A stretch of 64,000 bases of DNA from Anaeramoeba ignava (Eukaryota; Metamonada; Anaeramoebidae), in the NCBI GenBank assembly GCA_028826165.1, contig JAPDFW010000090.1, positions 1 to 64,000 of the forward strand. The letters are read 5' to 3'. The translations under genes and the position numbers were made by a program. How positions within the stretch are numbered: position 1 is the stretch's first letter; each line of letters begins with the position of its first letter. Positions 1-9,151 of the stretch are shown piece by piece. Below the pieces are notes generated by a model. That model searched no databases, was not told the origin of the DNA, and was given only the letters and a program-made list of their open reading frames with translations.

Positions 1-2336
1 AATAATATTATTATTTCAATTTAAAACAAAATTAATTTTAAATTAAATTATTAATTATTATTAAAATTAATTATTTATCTTTTAAAAATAGTTTGTAAAT
101 AATTTATATTTAATAAAATATTTATTATTATAATTAAAATTAAATTAATAAATAAAAAATATCAAATATATTAAAATTATTATTATTTCAATTTAAAATA
201 AAATCATTTTAAATTAAAATTATTATTAATTATTATTAAAAAATTGTAAATTATTTTTATATTTATTAAAATAGCTGGAAAATTAATTTATATTTAATAA
301 ATATTTATTATTATAATTAATATTAAATTAAAATTATTATTAATTATTATTAAAATTAATTATTTATCTTTATTAAAATAGCTAAAATTTATATTTAATA
401 AATATTTATTATTATAATTAAATTAATAAATTCAAAAAATATAATAAATAATTCAAAATAATAATATAATAAATAAATTATTATTTTTAATTTAAAAATA
501 AAATTTAATTTTAAATAGTTTTAAAATTATTATTTATTATTAATATTAATTATTTATCTAAATTAAAAATAGAGAGTAAATAATTTATATTTAATAAATA
601 TTTATTATTTATAATTAAAATTATTTAATAAAAATAGTTTTCAAAATATCAATATAATAAATAATATTATTATTTCAATTTAAAATAAAATTAATTTTAA
701 ATAAATTATTATTAATTATTATTGTATACTAATTATTTATATTTATTAAAATATCTTATTAAAATAATTTATATTTAATAAATATTTATTATTATAATTA
801 AAAATTAAATTAATAAAATAATTCAAAAATATTAATATAATAAATATTATTATTACTTTCAATTTAAAATAAAATTAATTTTAAATTAAATTATTATTAA
901 TTATTATTAATATTATTTATCTTTATTAAAATAGATAGTAAATAATTTTTATTTAATAAATATTTATTATTATAATTAAAATTAAATTAATAAATAATTC
1001 AAAATATCAATATATTAAATAATACTATTATTTCAATTTAAAATAAAATTAATTTTAAATTAAATTATTATTAATTATTAAAAATTAATTATTTTTATCT
1101 TTATTAAAATAGGTTGTAAATAATTTATATTTAATAAATATTTATTATTATAATTAAAATTAAATTAATAAATAATTCAAAATATTAATATAATAAATGA
1201 TATTATTATTTAAATTTAAAATAAAAATTAATTTTAAATTAAATTATTATTAATAATTATTATTAATATTAATTATTTATCTTTTATTAAAAATAGATAG
1301 TAAATAATTTTATATTTAATAAAAATATTTATTATTATAATTAAAATTAAATTAATAAATAATTCAAAATATTAATATAATAAATAATATTATTATTATT
1401 TTAATTTTAAAATAAAATCAATTTTTAAATTAAATTATTATTATTATTAAAATTAATTATTTATCTTTATTAAAATAGGTTGTAAATAATTTATATTTAA
1501 TAAATATTTATTATTATAATTAAAAATTAAATTAATAAATAATTCAAAATATTAATATAATAAATGATATTATTATTTAAATTTAAAATAAAATTAATTT
1601 TAAAAATTAAATTATTATTAATTATTATTAAAATTAATTATTTATCTTTATTAAAATAGATGGTAAATAATTTATATTTAATAAATATTTATTATTATAA
1701 TTAAAATTAAATTAATAAATAATTCAAAATATTAATATAATAAATATTATTATTATTTCAATTTAAAATAAAATAAATTTTTAAATTAAATTATTATTAA
1801 TTATTAAAATTAATTATTTATCTTTTATTAAAATAGGTTCAAATAATTTATATTTAATAAATATTTTTATTATTATAATTAAAATTAAATTAATAAATAA
1901 TTCAAAAATATTAATATAATAAATGATATTATTATTTAAATTTAAAAATAAAATTAATTTTAAATTAAATTATTATTAATTATTATTAAAAATTAATTAT
2001 TTATATTTATTAAAATAGCTTGTAAATAATTTTAAATTTAAATAAAATTATTTAAATTAATAAATAATTCAAAATATTAATATAATAAATGATATTATTA
2101 TTTAAATTTAAAATAAAATTAATATTAAAATTAAATTATTATTAATTATTATTAAAAAATTAATTATTTATATTTATTAAAATAGCTGGTAAATAATTTA
2201 TATCTAATAAATAATCCAAAAATATTAATATAATAAATAATATTATTATTTAAATTTAAAATAAAATAAATTTAAAATTAAATTATTATTAATTATTATT
2301 AAAATTAATTATTTATCTTTATTAAAATATTTATAG
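1..2336 (+). repeat. Intron of the TLDc gene filled with a ~180-bp tandem satellite
   Basis: About 13 diverged copies of an AT-only-like unit. Landmarks such as ATTATTATTTCAATTTAAAA recur near 661, 842, 1017, 1197, 1381, 1561, 1741 and 1921, a spacing of 175-184 bp. The array runs straight into a 3' splice site (AG at 2335-2336) that opens the TLDc exon, so the whole stretch is read as the 3' part of an intron whose 5' end is outside the window. Most units contain TTATTAAAATAG followed within a few bases by GTAAAT. No coding potential seen. Confidence 0.75.
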
Positions 2337-2500
2337 GTGATATTGAGTTAGATTCTAAATTACAATCTGGTAAATCAAATTTTGGTAAAAGTTATAATCT
2401 ACCCAATGGAATTACTTATGGAACAGATGAAGCTAAAAGTTATTTAGCTGGTTCTTTTGATAAATGGGTTGTTGATGAACTTGAGACTTATTTCATTTAA
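2337..2500 (+). CDS. TLDc-domain protein, last exon only (partial)
   Basis: This short exon starts after a 3' splice site (TTTATAG) and ends in TAA. Read from 2339 it gives 53 residues. The core, NLPNGITYGTDEAKSYLAG followed by SFDKWVVDELETYF, is the C-terminal end of a TLDc domain: the last strands, the LPNGI.YGT..A..YLAGS segment and the closing VxELExY strand. TLDc proteins in animals are linked to oxidative-stress resistance and V-ATPase binding; amoeboid protists have many, often with other domains. The 5' exons are outside the window, so partner domains are unknown. The intron just upstream is at least 2.3 kb of satellite. Family call fairly sure; function inferred only from the domain. 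Confidence 0.75.
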
Positions 2501-2893
2501 AAACTTTTTTTCATTTTTTTCAAAATTTAATTCAATTTTCATTTACTTTCAATCAAATTAAATTCTTTTAAATCAATAAATAAGAAACAAACTAATTTTA
2601 AACAATTTAATTTTAATTTAAAAAATATTAAAAAGAAGATTAAATTGAAAAAGAAAAATCAAAAATATATAAAAATTGAAAATAGAAATTAATAATAATT
2701 AATTGTAAAATATTTTATAAAATATAAAAATAAGAAACAAATCCATTATAATTCATTATTAAAAATTATTTAATAAATAAATAAATTGAAAATATTTTTA
2801 AATAATAAAATATTTAAATCTAAAACAATAAATTATTATTTTAATAATAGAATTAAAATAAATTATATTTTTAAAAGAATTTATAAATTAAAT
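2501..2893. repeat. Intergenic DNA with one partial 144-bp satellite unit
   Basis: From 2501 to about 2800 there is only AT-rich sequence with no gene that I can see. About 2800-2893 matches the unit of the satellite that resumes at 6587 (shared TTTAAATCTAAAACAATAAA, then TTATAAATTAAATATT), so this is the left remnant of an array split by the transposon. Confidence 0.7.
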
Positions 2894-2896
2894 ATT
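2894..2896. repeat. Left copy of 3-bp target-site duplication (ATT)
   Basis: ATT here matches ATT at 6584-6586. Removing the element plus one copy gives TTAAATATTAAATTAAATCT, which is exactly the uninterrupted sequence in the neighbouring satellite units (for example around 6721-6740). The duplication can equally be read as TTA (2895-2897 and 6585-6587), the usual PIF/Harbinger target, at the cost of less symmetric inverted repeats. Confidence 0.75.
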
Positions 2897-2912
2897 AGAG
2901 TTGTTCATAAAA
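2897..2912 (+). repeat. Left terminal inverted repeat
   Basis: AGAGTTGTTCATAAAA; 15 of 16 bases pair with the right terminal repeat at 6568-6583. A second TTGTTCATAA lies about 16 bp further in (near 2919), perhaps a second transposase-binding site. Confidence 0.85.
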
Positions 2913-2983
2913 ATCACTTGTTCATAAGATTTTTTTTAATGATTTTTTTCTTTTAGATTTTGTTTTTTTTTGGCCGATTCAAT

Positions 2984-3100
2984 CCAGTTTGTTCACAGAA
3001 CGGTTTTTTGTTCACAGAACAGTTTTTTGTTCACAGAACGATATTTGTTCACTGAACAAACTAGGTTCACTGAACAAACTAGGTTCACTGAACAAACTGG
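2984..3100. repeat. Left subterminal palindrome/direct repeat array
   Basis: Six copies of the 11-mer GTTCAC(A/T)GAAC. The T version is a palindrome around its central base. The block is also bounded by inverted copies of CCAGTTTGTTCA (2984-2995) and TGAACAAACTGG (3089-3100). Repeats next to a transposon end are typical transposase-binding sites; the GTTCA core is shared with the TIR. The block also lies just downstream of the fusion gene's stop codon. Confidence 0.8.
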
Positions 3101-3233
3101 AAGGATTCAACAAGAAAAAATAAAGAAAAAAAAATAAGAAAGTTTGTTGGTTTAGAAAAAAGAGACTTTGAAAAAAGAAAAGAAAAGAAAAAAAAAGAAA
3201 AAAAAATTGAAAAAGAATTCCAAAAAGAAATGA

Positions 3234-6200
3234 TTAAATTTTTTGATCTTTTAATTGATTAATCAAATTTTGGATGTTATCTTGAGAAAGCATTCTCATA
3301 TCCACTTTCGATGTTTTTTCATCTTCTGTTTTTTTTAGAACAGAATTATTTTCCACCTTTTTCAAATTTGGAGAGGAATATTCTGATTTGTTTTGATTTG
3401 AATTCTTCATCTTTTCATAAAGTAATATCGATGCATTGTTTGTGAGATATTTTATTGGATTGCGGACAAAAAAAACTTTGGAATCATCGAATACATACCA
3501 CTTACCATTTTCCTTATTCCTCCATAACGCAATGTAATGCCCCTCCTTCAATGAAATCCCCAAATGAAGAATCGCACCTCTTAAAGAATATTCTTTGTTA
3601 TCTTTATTGATTGATTTATTGGTTTCATTTAATAAATCTTTTTCTTTTAAATTATTAGATTGATTTGTTTCAATAGATTCAATTCTTTCATCAATTTGAT
3701 TTGTTTCAATAGATTCAATTCTTTCATCAATTTGATTTGTTTCAATAGATTCAATTCTTTCATCAATTTGATTTGTTTCAATAGATTCAATACTTTCATC
3801 AATTTGATTTGTTTCAATAGATTCAATTCTTTCATCAATTTGATTTGATTGAGAAGATTTTGATGAGAAAACTAATGAAGATGAATAAAGTGATTGATTG
3901 TTTTCATTTAATAAATCTTTTTCTTTTAAATTATTAGATTGATTTGTTTCAATAGATTCAATTCTTTCATCAACTTCATTCAATGGAGAGGATTGATTTG
4001 AAAGAATGCAAGGAGGTGTTGAAATATCTTGAATATTATGAGGAATCCAATTTTCTTCTCCATATTTCTGTAAATCAATTTTGTCGGGAATCACCACAGG
4101 CCAATTTTTCTTTCCAGTGCTTCCATCTTTTTTCCACCAAAATCTTTCTAAATGAATCCAAAAAAAATGAGGAAAATCTGAAATGAAGAATTGTTGAGAT
4201 TGGGATTTTGGGGTAATCTCTTCTTTTTTTGGAATATCTTTCGGTGATGTAACTTCATGAGTTTTCGATTGGTGCTTTCTTCCTTTTCTTCTTCTTTTTG
4301 TTTTTTGTGATAGTTTTTCCGTCTTCTCAGGAGTTAAAGAAATTTCTTTTTTGGTTGAGGATGTGCTTTTTTCGTTAGAGTTCTTTTTTTTTTGTTTTTT
4401 ACATTCTTCACAAATCATCAAATTGTCTTTGTCAGGATGAATCAAAGAGAAATAAGAATCAATTAAATCAAGAAGATGAATTGGAGTATTTGCAACTGGA
4501 GGATGTAAGAAGATATTCAAGCTGTAAAATTCTGTTTCAGTTTCAGACCAATGACCACATGCTCCATAAAAAATCTTCTTCTTTTCCAATCCACAATGTG
4601 CTCTAATCAAACTCAGATTTTCTCTTATCGGAATTTGAATTTTTTTGTTAAGTGTATTATTGTAAAGTAATAACGAGTCAATCCGGAGATTATCTAACAA
4701 AAAATCCAGAAAATCATGAGCATCTTTTTGAGAGGGATTTGGACCATACATTTTTTTAAGTCCCTTCAAATCGTTTTGTAAGGATACGAGATATGAATAT
4801 GGAACAGTCTCTTTTTCGGTTTTCATCTGTTGGGAGATGGACAAAATTTTTTCAACTAAAGATCCTTGAGGATTGAAAAATTCTCCATTTGTTCTCAGGA
4901 AGAGTTGAAGAACAGAAATCATGAAACAAGAGTTGCAAGGATTTTCTATTCCCTTTAAAGATAGATTACTTTTTTGAGAAGGACCATCACTTTTCAAATC
5001 AGAGAAAAAATTGAGTGCAGGTTTTTTGGGAGAATTACTTTGAGAGAGAGGATTAGAAGGAGGTTCCACAATCATTTTTCGTTTCTTTGATTGTTTTGGA
5101 GAGTTTTCCTTTGATGATCTATCTGATTTTGGAGAGTCTTGAATGAGTTCAAACTGATCATCTTCGTCCATTTGAAAGAAGTTGGGTTTGTTGCATTTAG
5201 ATTTTTTTTTTTCGGGGGTTGTAGTTCTTAAAGGAGTTAGTTGAATTTTTAGATTTGTGAGTGCGGAACAAATTACAAATAATAATCGGAAATCGGTCAT
5301 ATTTCCTCTGAATTTAAACATCATGATGTTGAATTTTTTAAGGCGTCCATAGTAGTTTTCCACAAGAACTCTATCTGAAGAGAGTTTGATATTATTGTGG
5401 ATTTTTTCTTGAGTAAGGCCGGCTGAAGTTTTTTTAGATGGTAATACAGCCTTACATTGTTTTTGAATGCCTTGAAATCCAGAGTCAGCAAGAATCTGAT
5501 ATCTTTTTTTCTTTTTTTTCCCATTTTTATCACGAACTATCTCCTCACATTTATCAGACCAATCCGTAATATCCCATACAATCTTGTCATGGTTTTTTCC
5601 CGTTACTCCTGGCACACAATCCATCATGAGACCATTTGGGGAGTGGATTGTTAAACTTTTGAAGCAATACTTCTTGTGCTTTCCTGAGTATGTCAGTGTC
5701 CTTTTCGTTTTATTTTTTGGTCGTTGTATTTCTTGAACAGTGGCATCCACTACAGCCATCGCTTTTGGATAATTTGGAAAACCGATATTATTCTTTTCTT
5801 GCTCTTTCTTTGATATCCAATGTATTTGATTTTTGAGCTCATTATGAATCGGAACTAAAAATTTTTTGAATAAGCTATTCATACTTGCTCGAGGAATTCC
5901 AAAAAAAACTTCCATTGAAGAAAACGGGCAATAGGAATAAAAGTAAGTAAGGAAAGCTAACCAAATATCTTCGGGAGATAAAATTCTTTTTGGTGCTCGT
6001 TGATTAAAAGGAGAAATGATATCCTTCACATATTGAAAGCAATCCAAAAAACCTTCAAAAGTATATCCAGTCAGTACTTTCAATAACAGAGGATAAGTTG
6101 AGGCTAATTTCCAATTGATTCGAATTCCATAAGGATTTTGAGGATCAATAATTACTTTATCCTCTTCTAAAATATCATCGTGCCCAAATTCATAGACTCT

Positions 6201-6278
6201 AGATCTTATAATCTTGCGATTCGTTTTAAAATGCTGAATCATTTCAAAAATTTTTTTGTCAATTTGAAATGGTTTCAT
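3234..6278 (-). CDS. DDE transposase fused to ubiquitin-specific protease (USP)
   Basis: A single 1014-residue intronless frame. Residues about 60-350 are a Harbinger/IS5-type transposase: a helix-turn-helix stretch (about 68-150), then a DDE_Tnp_4 core with D178 (VVDAT), the YSGK...K and G..HD signatures (198-231), D265 (LADSG) and E307 (VEN). A basic, Ser/Pro-rich linker (350-440) follows. Residues about 441-955 are a peptidase C19 domain: Cys box G443-I-E-N-P-C-N-S-C451 (family GLxNxGNTC), a USP middle region with C574 and C623xxC626, and His box H914 (EGHY) with D931 (WYVFDD), spaced like USP7. About six copies of a 12-residue NQIDERIESIET repeat lie before the His box. Predicted roles are DNA cleavage/joining and removal of ubiquitin, probably in the nucleus (basic clusters at 398-401 and 661-668). 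The first ATG of the frame is used; the T-rich host promoter element is absent upstream. Confidence 0.88.
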   Translation of the reverse strand: MKPFQIDKKIFEMIQHFKTNRKIIRSRVYEFGHDDILEEDKVIIDPQNPYGIRINWKLASTYPLLLKVLTGYTFEGFLDCFQYVKDIISPFNQRAPKRILSPEDIWLAFLTYFYSYCPFSSMEVFFGIPRASMNSLFKKFLVPIHNELKNQIHWISKKEQEKNNIGFPNYPKAMAVVDATVQEIQRPKNKTKRTLTYSGKHKKYCFKSLTIHSPNGLMMDCVPGVTGKNHDKIVWDITDWSDKCEEIVRDKNGKKKKKRYQILADSGFQGIQKQCKAVLPSKKTSAGLTQEKIHNNIKLSSDRVLVENYYGRLKKFNIMMFKFRGNMTDFRLLFVICSALTNLKIQLTPLRTTTPEKKKSKCNKPNFFQMDEDDQFELIQDSPKSDRSSKENSPKQSKKRKMIVEPPSNPLSQSNSPKKPALNFFSDLKSDGPSQKSNLSLKGIENPCNSCFMISVLQLFLRTNGEFFNPQGSLVEKILSISQQMKTEKETVPYSYLVSLQNDLKGLKKMYGPNPSQKDAHDFLDFLLDNLRIDSLLLYNNTLNKKIQIPIRENLSLIRAHCGLEKKKIFYGACGHWSETETEFYSLNIFLHPPVANTPIHLLDLIDSYFSLIHPDKDNLMICEECKKQKKKNSNEKSTSSTKKEISLTPEKTEKLSQKTKRRRKGRKHQSKTHEVTSPKDIPKKEEITPKSQSQQFFISDFPHFFWIHLERFWWKKDGSTGKKNWPVVIPDKIDLQKYGEENWIPHNIQDISTPPCILSNQSSPLNEVDERIESIETNQSNNLKEKDLLNENNQSLYSSSLVFSSKSSQSNQIDERIESIETNQIDESIESIETNQIDERIESIETNQIDERIESIETNQIDERIESIETNQSNNLKEKDLLNETNKSINKDNKEYSLRGAILHLGISLKEGHYIALWRNKENGKWYVFDDSKVFFVRNPIKYLTNNASILLYEKMKNSNQNKSEYSSPNLKKVENNSVLKKTEDEKTSKVDMRMLSQDNIQNLINQLKDQKI

Positions 6279-6567
6279 GCAAAAAATAAGAAAAAAAACA
6301 AATTAAGAAAAAAAATTAAGAAAAAAAATAAAGAATTAGGGAATAAAATTTTTATTTTTTTTTTCAAATAAAATAGATTGGAAAAAAGAGATAGATGATT
6401 GAAAAAAAGAGATAGAAGAATTAGAAATAGAGATAGAAGAATTAAAAATAGAGATGAAAATTCTCAAAAAAAAAAGCTATGAACAGGATTCGTTCTCTGA
6501 AAGGAATTGAACTAGCGAATTTTGAATTGTCTGTAATTCAAAATTACAATGGAAAAAAAAAAAAAAA
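6279..6567. other. 5' region of the transposon gene and right subterminal segment
   Basis: Upstream of the fusion gene are A-rich runs with TAAGAAAAAA repeats (about 6290-6345), then GAGATAGA/AATAGAGAT repeats (6385-6455). From 6477 come GTTCA-like pieces (ATGAACAGG, GTTCTCTGAA) and a perfect 11-bp hairpin: AATTTTGAATT at 6518-6528, loop GTCTGT, AATTCAAAATT at 6535-6545. The hairpin may be a transposase target or a transcription signal; its role is unknown. Confidence 0.6.
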
Positions 6568-6583
6568 TTTTATGAACAAGTCT
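6568..6583 (-). repeat. Right terminal inverted repeat
   Basis: TTTTATGAACAAGTCT, the inverted partner of 2897-2912 with one mismatch. Confidence 0.85.
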
Positions 6584-6586
6584 ATT
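6584..6586. repeat. Right copy of 3-bp target-site duplication (ATT)
   Basis: Matches 2894-2896. The satellite continues immediately after it with AAATTAAATCTATTCTC, in register with the left flank. Confidence 0.75.
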
Positions 6587-8167
6587 AAATTAAATCTATT
6601 CTCATTTTTTATATTTATATGTTTAATATTTAAATAATAAAATAATTAAATCTAAAACATTAAATTATTATTTTAAACATAAAATTGAATATTAAATTAT
6701 ATTTAGAAATAATTTATAAATTAAATATTAAATTAAATCTATTCTCATTTTTTATATTTATATGTTTAATATTTAAATAATAAAATAATTAAATCTAAAA
6801 CAATAAATTATTATTTTAAACATAAAATTGAATATTAAATTATATTTTTAAATTAATTTATAAATTAAATATTAAATTAAATCTATTCTCATTTTTTATA
6901 TTTATATGTTAAATATTTAAATAATAAAATATTTAAATCTAAAACATTAAATTATTATTTTAAACATAAAATTGAATATTAAATTATATTTTTAAATAAT
7001 TTATAAATTAAATATTAAATTAAATCTATTTTCATTTTTATATTTATATGTTAAATATTTAAATAATAAAATATTTAAATCTAAAACAATAAATTATTAT
7101 TTCAAACATAAAATTGAATATTAAATTATATTTTTAAATTGATTTTTAAATTAAATATTAGATTAAATCTATTCTCATTTTTATATTTATATGTTAAATA
7201 TTTAAATAATAAAATAATTAAATATAAAACAATAAATTATTATTTTAATAATAAAATTAAGTATTAAATTATATTTTTAAATTGATTTATAAACTGAATA
7301 TTAAATTAAATCTATTCTTATTTTTTATATTTATATGTAAAATATTTAAATAATAAAATATTTAAATCTAAAACATTAAATTATTATTTTAATAATAAAA
7401 TTAAATATTAAATTATATTTAGAAATAATTTATAAATTAAATATTAAATTAAATCTATTCTCATTTTTATATTTATATGTTAAATATTTAAATAATAAAA
7501 TATTTAAATCTAAAACAATAAATTATTATTTTAATAATAGAATTAAATATTAAATTATATTTTTAAATTAATTTATAAATTAAATATTAAATTAAATCTA
7601 TTTCCATTTTTATATTTATATGTTAAATATTTAAATAATAAAAAATATTTAAATCTAAAACAATAAATTATTATTTTAATAATAAAATTAAATATTAAAT
7701 TATATTTTTAAATTGATTTATAAATTGAATATTAAATTAAATTTATTCTCATTTTTATATTTTTATGTTAAATATTTAAATAATAAAATATTTAAATCTA
7801 AAACAATAAATTATTATTTTAATAATAAAATTAAATATTAAATTATATTTTTAAATTGATTTATAAATTGAATATTAAATTAAATTTATTCTCATTTTTA
7901 TATTTTTATGTTAAATATTTAAATAATAAAATATTTAAATCTAAAACAATAAATTATTATTTTAATAATAAAATTAAATATTAAATTATATTTTTAAATT
8001 AATTTATAAATTAAATATTAGATTAAATCTATTCTCATTTTTTATATTTATATGTTAAATATTTAAATAATAAAATAATTAAATATAAAACAATAAATTA
8101 TTATTTTAAACATAAAATTAAATATTAAATTATATTTAGAAATAATTTATAAATTAAATATTAAATT
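6587..8167. repeat. 144-bp tandem satellite, about 11 copies
   Basis: Units start with TTAAATTAAATCTATTCTC at 6585, 6728, 6872 and onward, a period of 143-146 bp, and carry TTTAAATCTAAAACAATAAA and TTATAAATTAAATATTA. Copies differ by small substitutions and indels. The array separates the transposon from the DUF2059 gene; no coding potential. Confidence 0.85.
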
Positions 8168-8250
8168 AAACTTATTAAAAAAAAGGAGAAAAAGGGAAAA
8201 AATTTTTTTTCGTCTTTTCTTTTAATTAAAAAAAAAAAATAAAAAAAATA

Positions 8251-8269
8251 ATTTTTCATTTTCTTTTCC
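8251..8269 (+). promoter_or_regulatory. TTTCATTTT promoter element of the DUF2059 gene
   Basis: ATTTTTCATTTTCTTTTCC lies about 30 bp before the ATG. It matches the element seen before most other genes of the window. Role inferred from recurrence only. Confidence 0.4.
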
Positions 8270-8297
8270 AATCAAAACAAAACAAAAAAACAAAAAA

Positions 8298-8717
8298 ATG
8301 AGTGAACAAAAATTAGCAGATATAAGAAAATTATTAGAATTAATGAACTCAGCCGAATTAGGAAAAAGTGTATTTGTGTCAGTGATACAAAATTTCCGAC
8401 AAATGTATGATGATGTCCCATCAGAATTTTGGGACGAAGTTGAAAAAGAAGTGAATTATGATCGGTTGATTGAATTGATTATTCCAGTTTATGATAAAAA
8501 CCTGTCACATGAAGTAATTAAATCTGCAATTGAATTTTATGAAACAAAAAACGGTCAAGAACTTGTCAAAGCTTTGCCTCAAATTTCTCAAGAATCAATG
8601 GCTGTCGGAAACACTTGGGGAATGGAACTTGGTCAACTCGTCGTAGAGAAGTTGTCCTTGTATCAAGGTGATGATGATGGTGATGATGATGGTGATGATG
8701 ATGAAGATGACGATTAA
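8298..8717 (+). CDS. DUF2059-family protein with acidic tail
   Basis: 139 residues, no intron. Residues 1-118 follow the DUF2059 pattern: an N-terminal helix (KLADIRKLLELMNSAE), VPSEFWDEVEKEVNYDRLIELI, then IPVYDKNLS..V...IEFYETKNGQELVKALP with the conserved Y, FY and G.ELVK..P positions, then QESM..G..WG.EL. I know this family mainly from bacteria, where it is usually secreted or periplasmic with no known function. There is no signal peptide here. Residues 119-139 are a D/G-rich tail (DDDG repeats) coded by GAT-rich simple sequence that could slip. Transfer from bacteria is possible but not shown. The start is the first ATG after an A-rich leader. Confidence 0.75.
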   Translation: MSEQKLADIRKLLELMNSAELGKSVFVSVIQNFRQMYDDVPSEFWDEVEKEVNYDRLIELIIPVYDKNLSHEVIKSAIEFYETKNGQELVKALPQISQESMAVGNTWGMELGQLVVEKLSLYQGDDDGDDDGDDDEDDD

Positions 8718-8870
8718 ATTCTTTTTTTCTTTTTTTCTTTTTTTTTTTCTTCTTCTTCTTCTTTTTCTTGATTGAAATTTTATTTTCAATCTCTTTAAAA
8801 TTCAAATCTTTAAATTAAACCAGCTTAATTGGAAACAAAATCATTTTCAAATTCATTTATAAAATCAAAA

Positions 8871-9117
8871 TTTAAAATTAAAATTAAAATTAAAATTAAA
8901 ATTTAAAATTAAAATTAAAATTAAAATTAAAATTAAAATTAAAATTAAAATCAAAATTAAAAATCAAAATTAAAATCAAAATTAAAATTAAAATTAAAAT
9001 TAAAATTAAAATCAAAATTAAAATTAAAATTAAAATTTAAAATTAAAATTAAAATTAAAATTAAAATTAAAATTAAAATCAAAATTAAAATTAAAATTAA
9101 AATTAAAATTAAAATTC
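8871..9117. repeat. (AAAATT)n hexamer array
   Basis: About 40 hexamers, some AAAATC, between the DUF2059 and RCC1-BTB genes. G-free on the plus strand. The same hexamer array returns at 10919 and 47966 and in intron 3 of ATG13. Confidence 0.85.
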
Positions 9118-9120
9118 CAA

Positions 9121-9147
9121 AATCATTTTTTCATTTTTTTTCTTTTC
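9121..9147 (+). promoter_or_regulatory. TTTCATTTTT promoter element of the RCC1-BTB gene
   Basis: ATCATTTTTTCATTTTTTTT then CTTTTC, ending 5 bp before the ATG. Same element as before the other genes. Confidence 0.45.
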
Positions 9148-9151
9148 AAAA

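Larger units (their letters stand above)
2897..6583. mobile_element. 3.7-kb DNA transposon carrying a transposase-USP fusion gene
   Basis: The ends are 16-bp terminal inverted repeats with one mismatch (AGAGTTGTTCATAAAA on the left; the reverse complement of the right end is AGACTTGTTCATAAAA), flanked by a 3-bp duplication. The insertion splits a tandem satellite, so the empty site can be reconstructed exactly. Inside are a left subterminal block of GTTCAC(A/T)GAAC repeats, one intronless minus-strand gene (3234-6278), and a right subterminal segment with an 11-bp hairpin. The transposase type, TIRs and 3-bp duplication fit the PIF/Harbinger (IS5-like) superfamily. The ORF is open and its catalytic residues are present, so the copy may be recent and possibly autonomous. 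Confidence 0.85.

Noticed and set aside
2984-3100. CRISPR-like short repeats
   Set aside because: Repeats are adjacent or irregularly spaced with no unique spacers, the genome is eukaryotic, and they belong to a transposon end.
6477-6560. tRNA-like B-box (AGTTCAATTCC) on the minus strand
   Set aside because: No matching acceptor, D or T stems could be drawn around it; it is part of the transposon's right end with a different hairpin.
8566-8805. Minus-strand frame with a poly-His run
   Set aside because: It is the antisense of the Asp/Gly tail of the DUF2059 protein plus T-rich downstream sequence.
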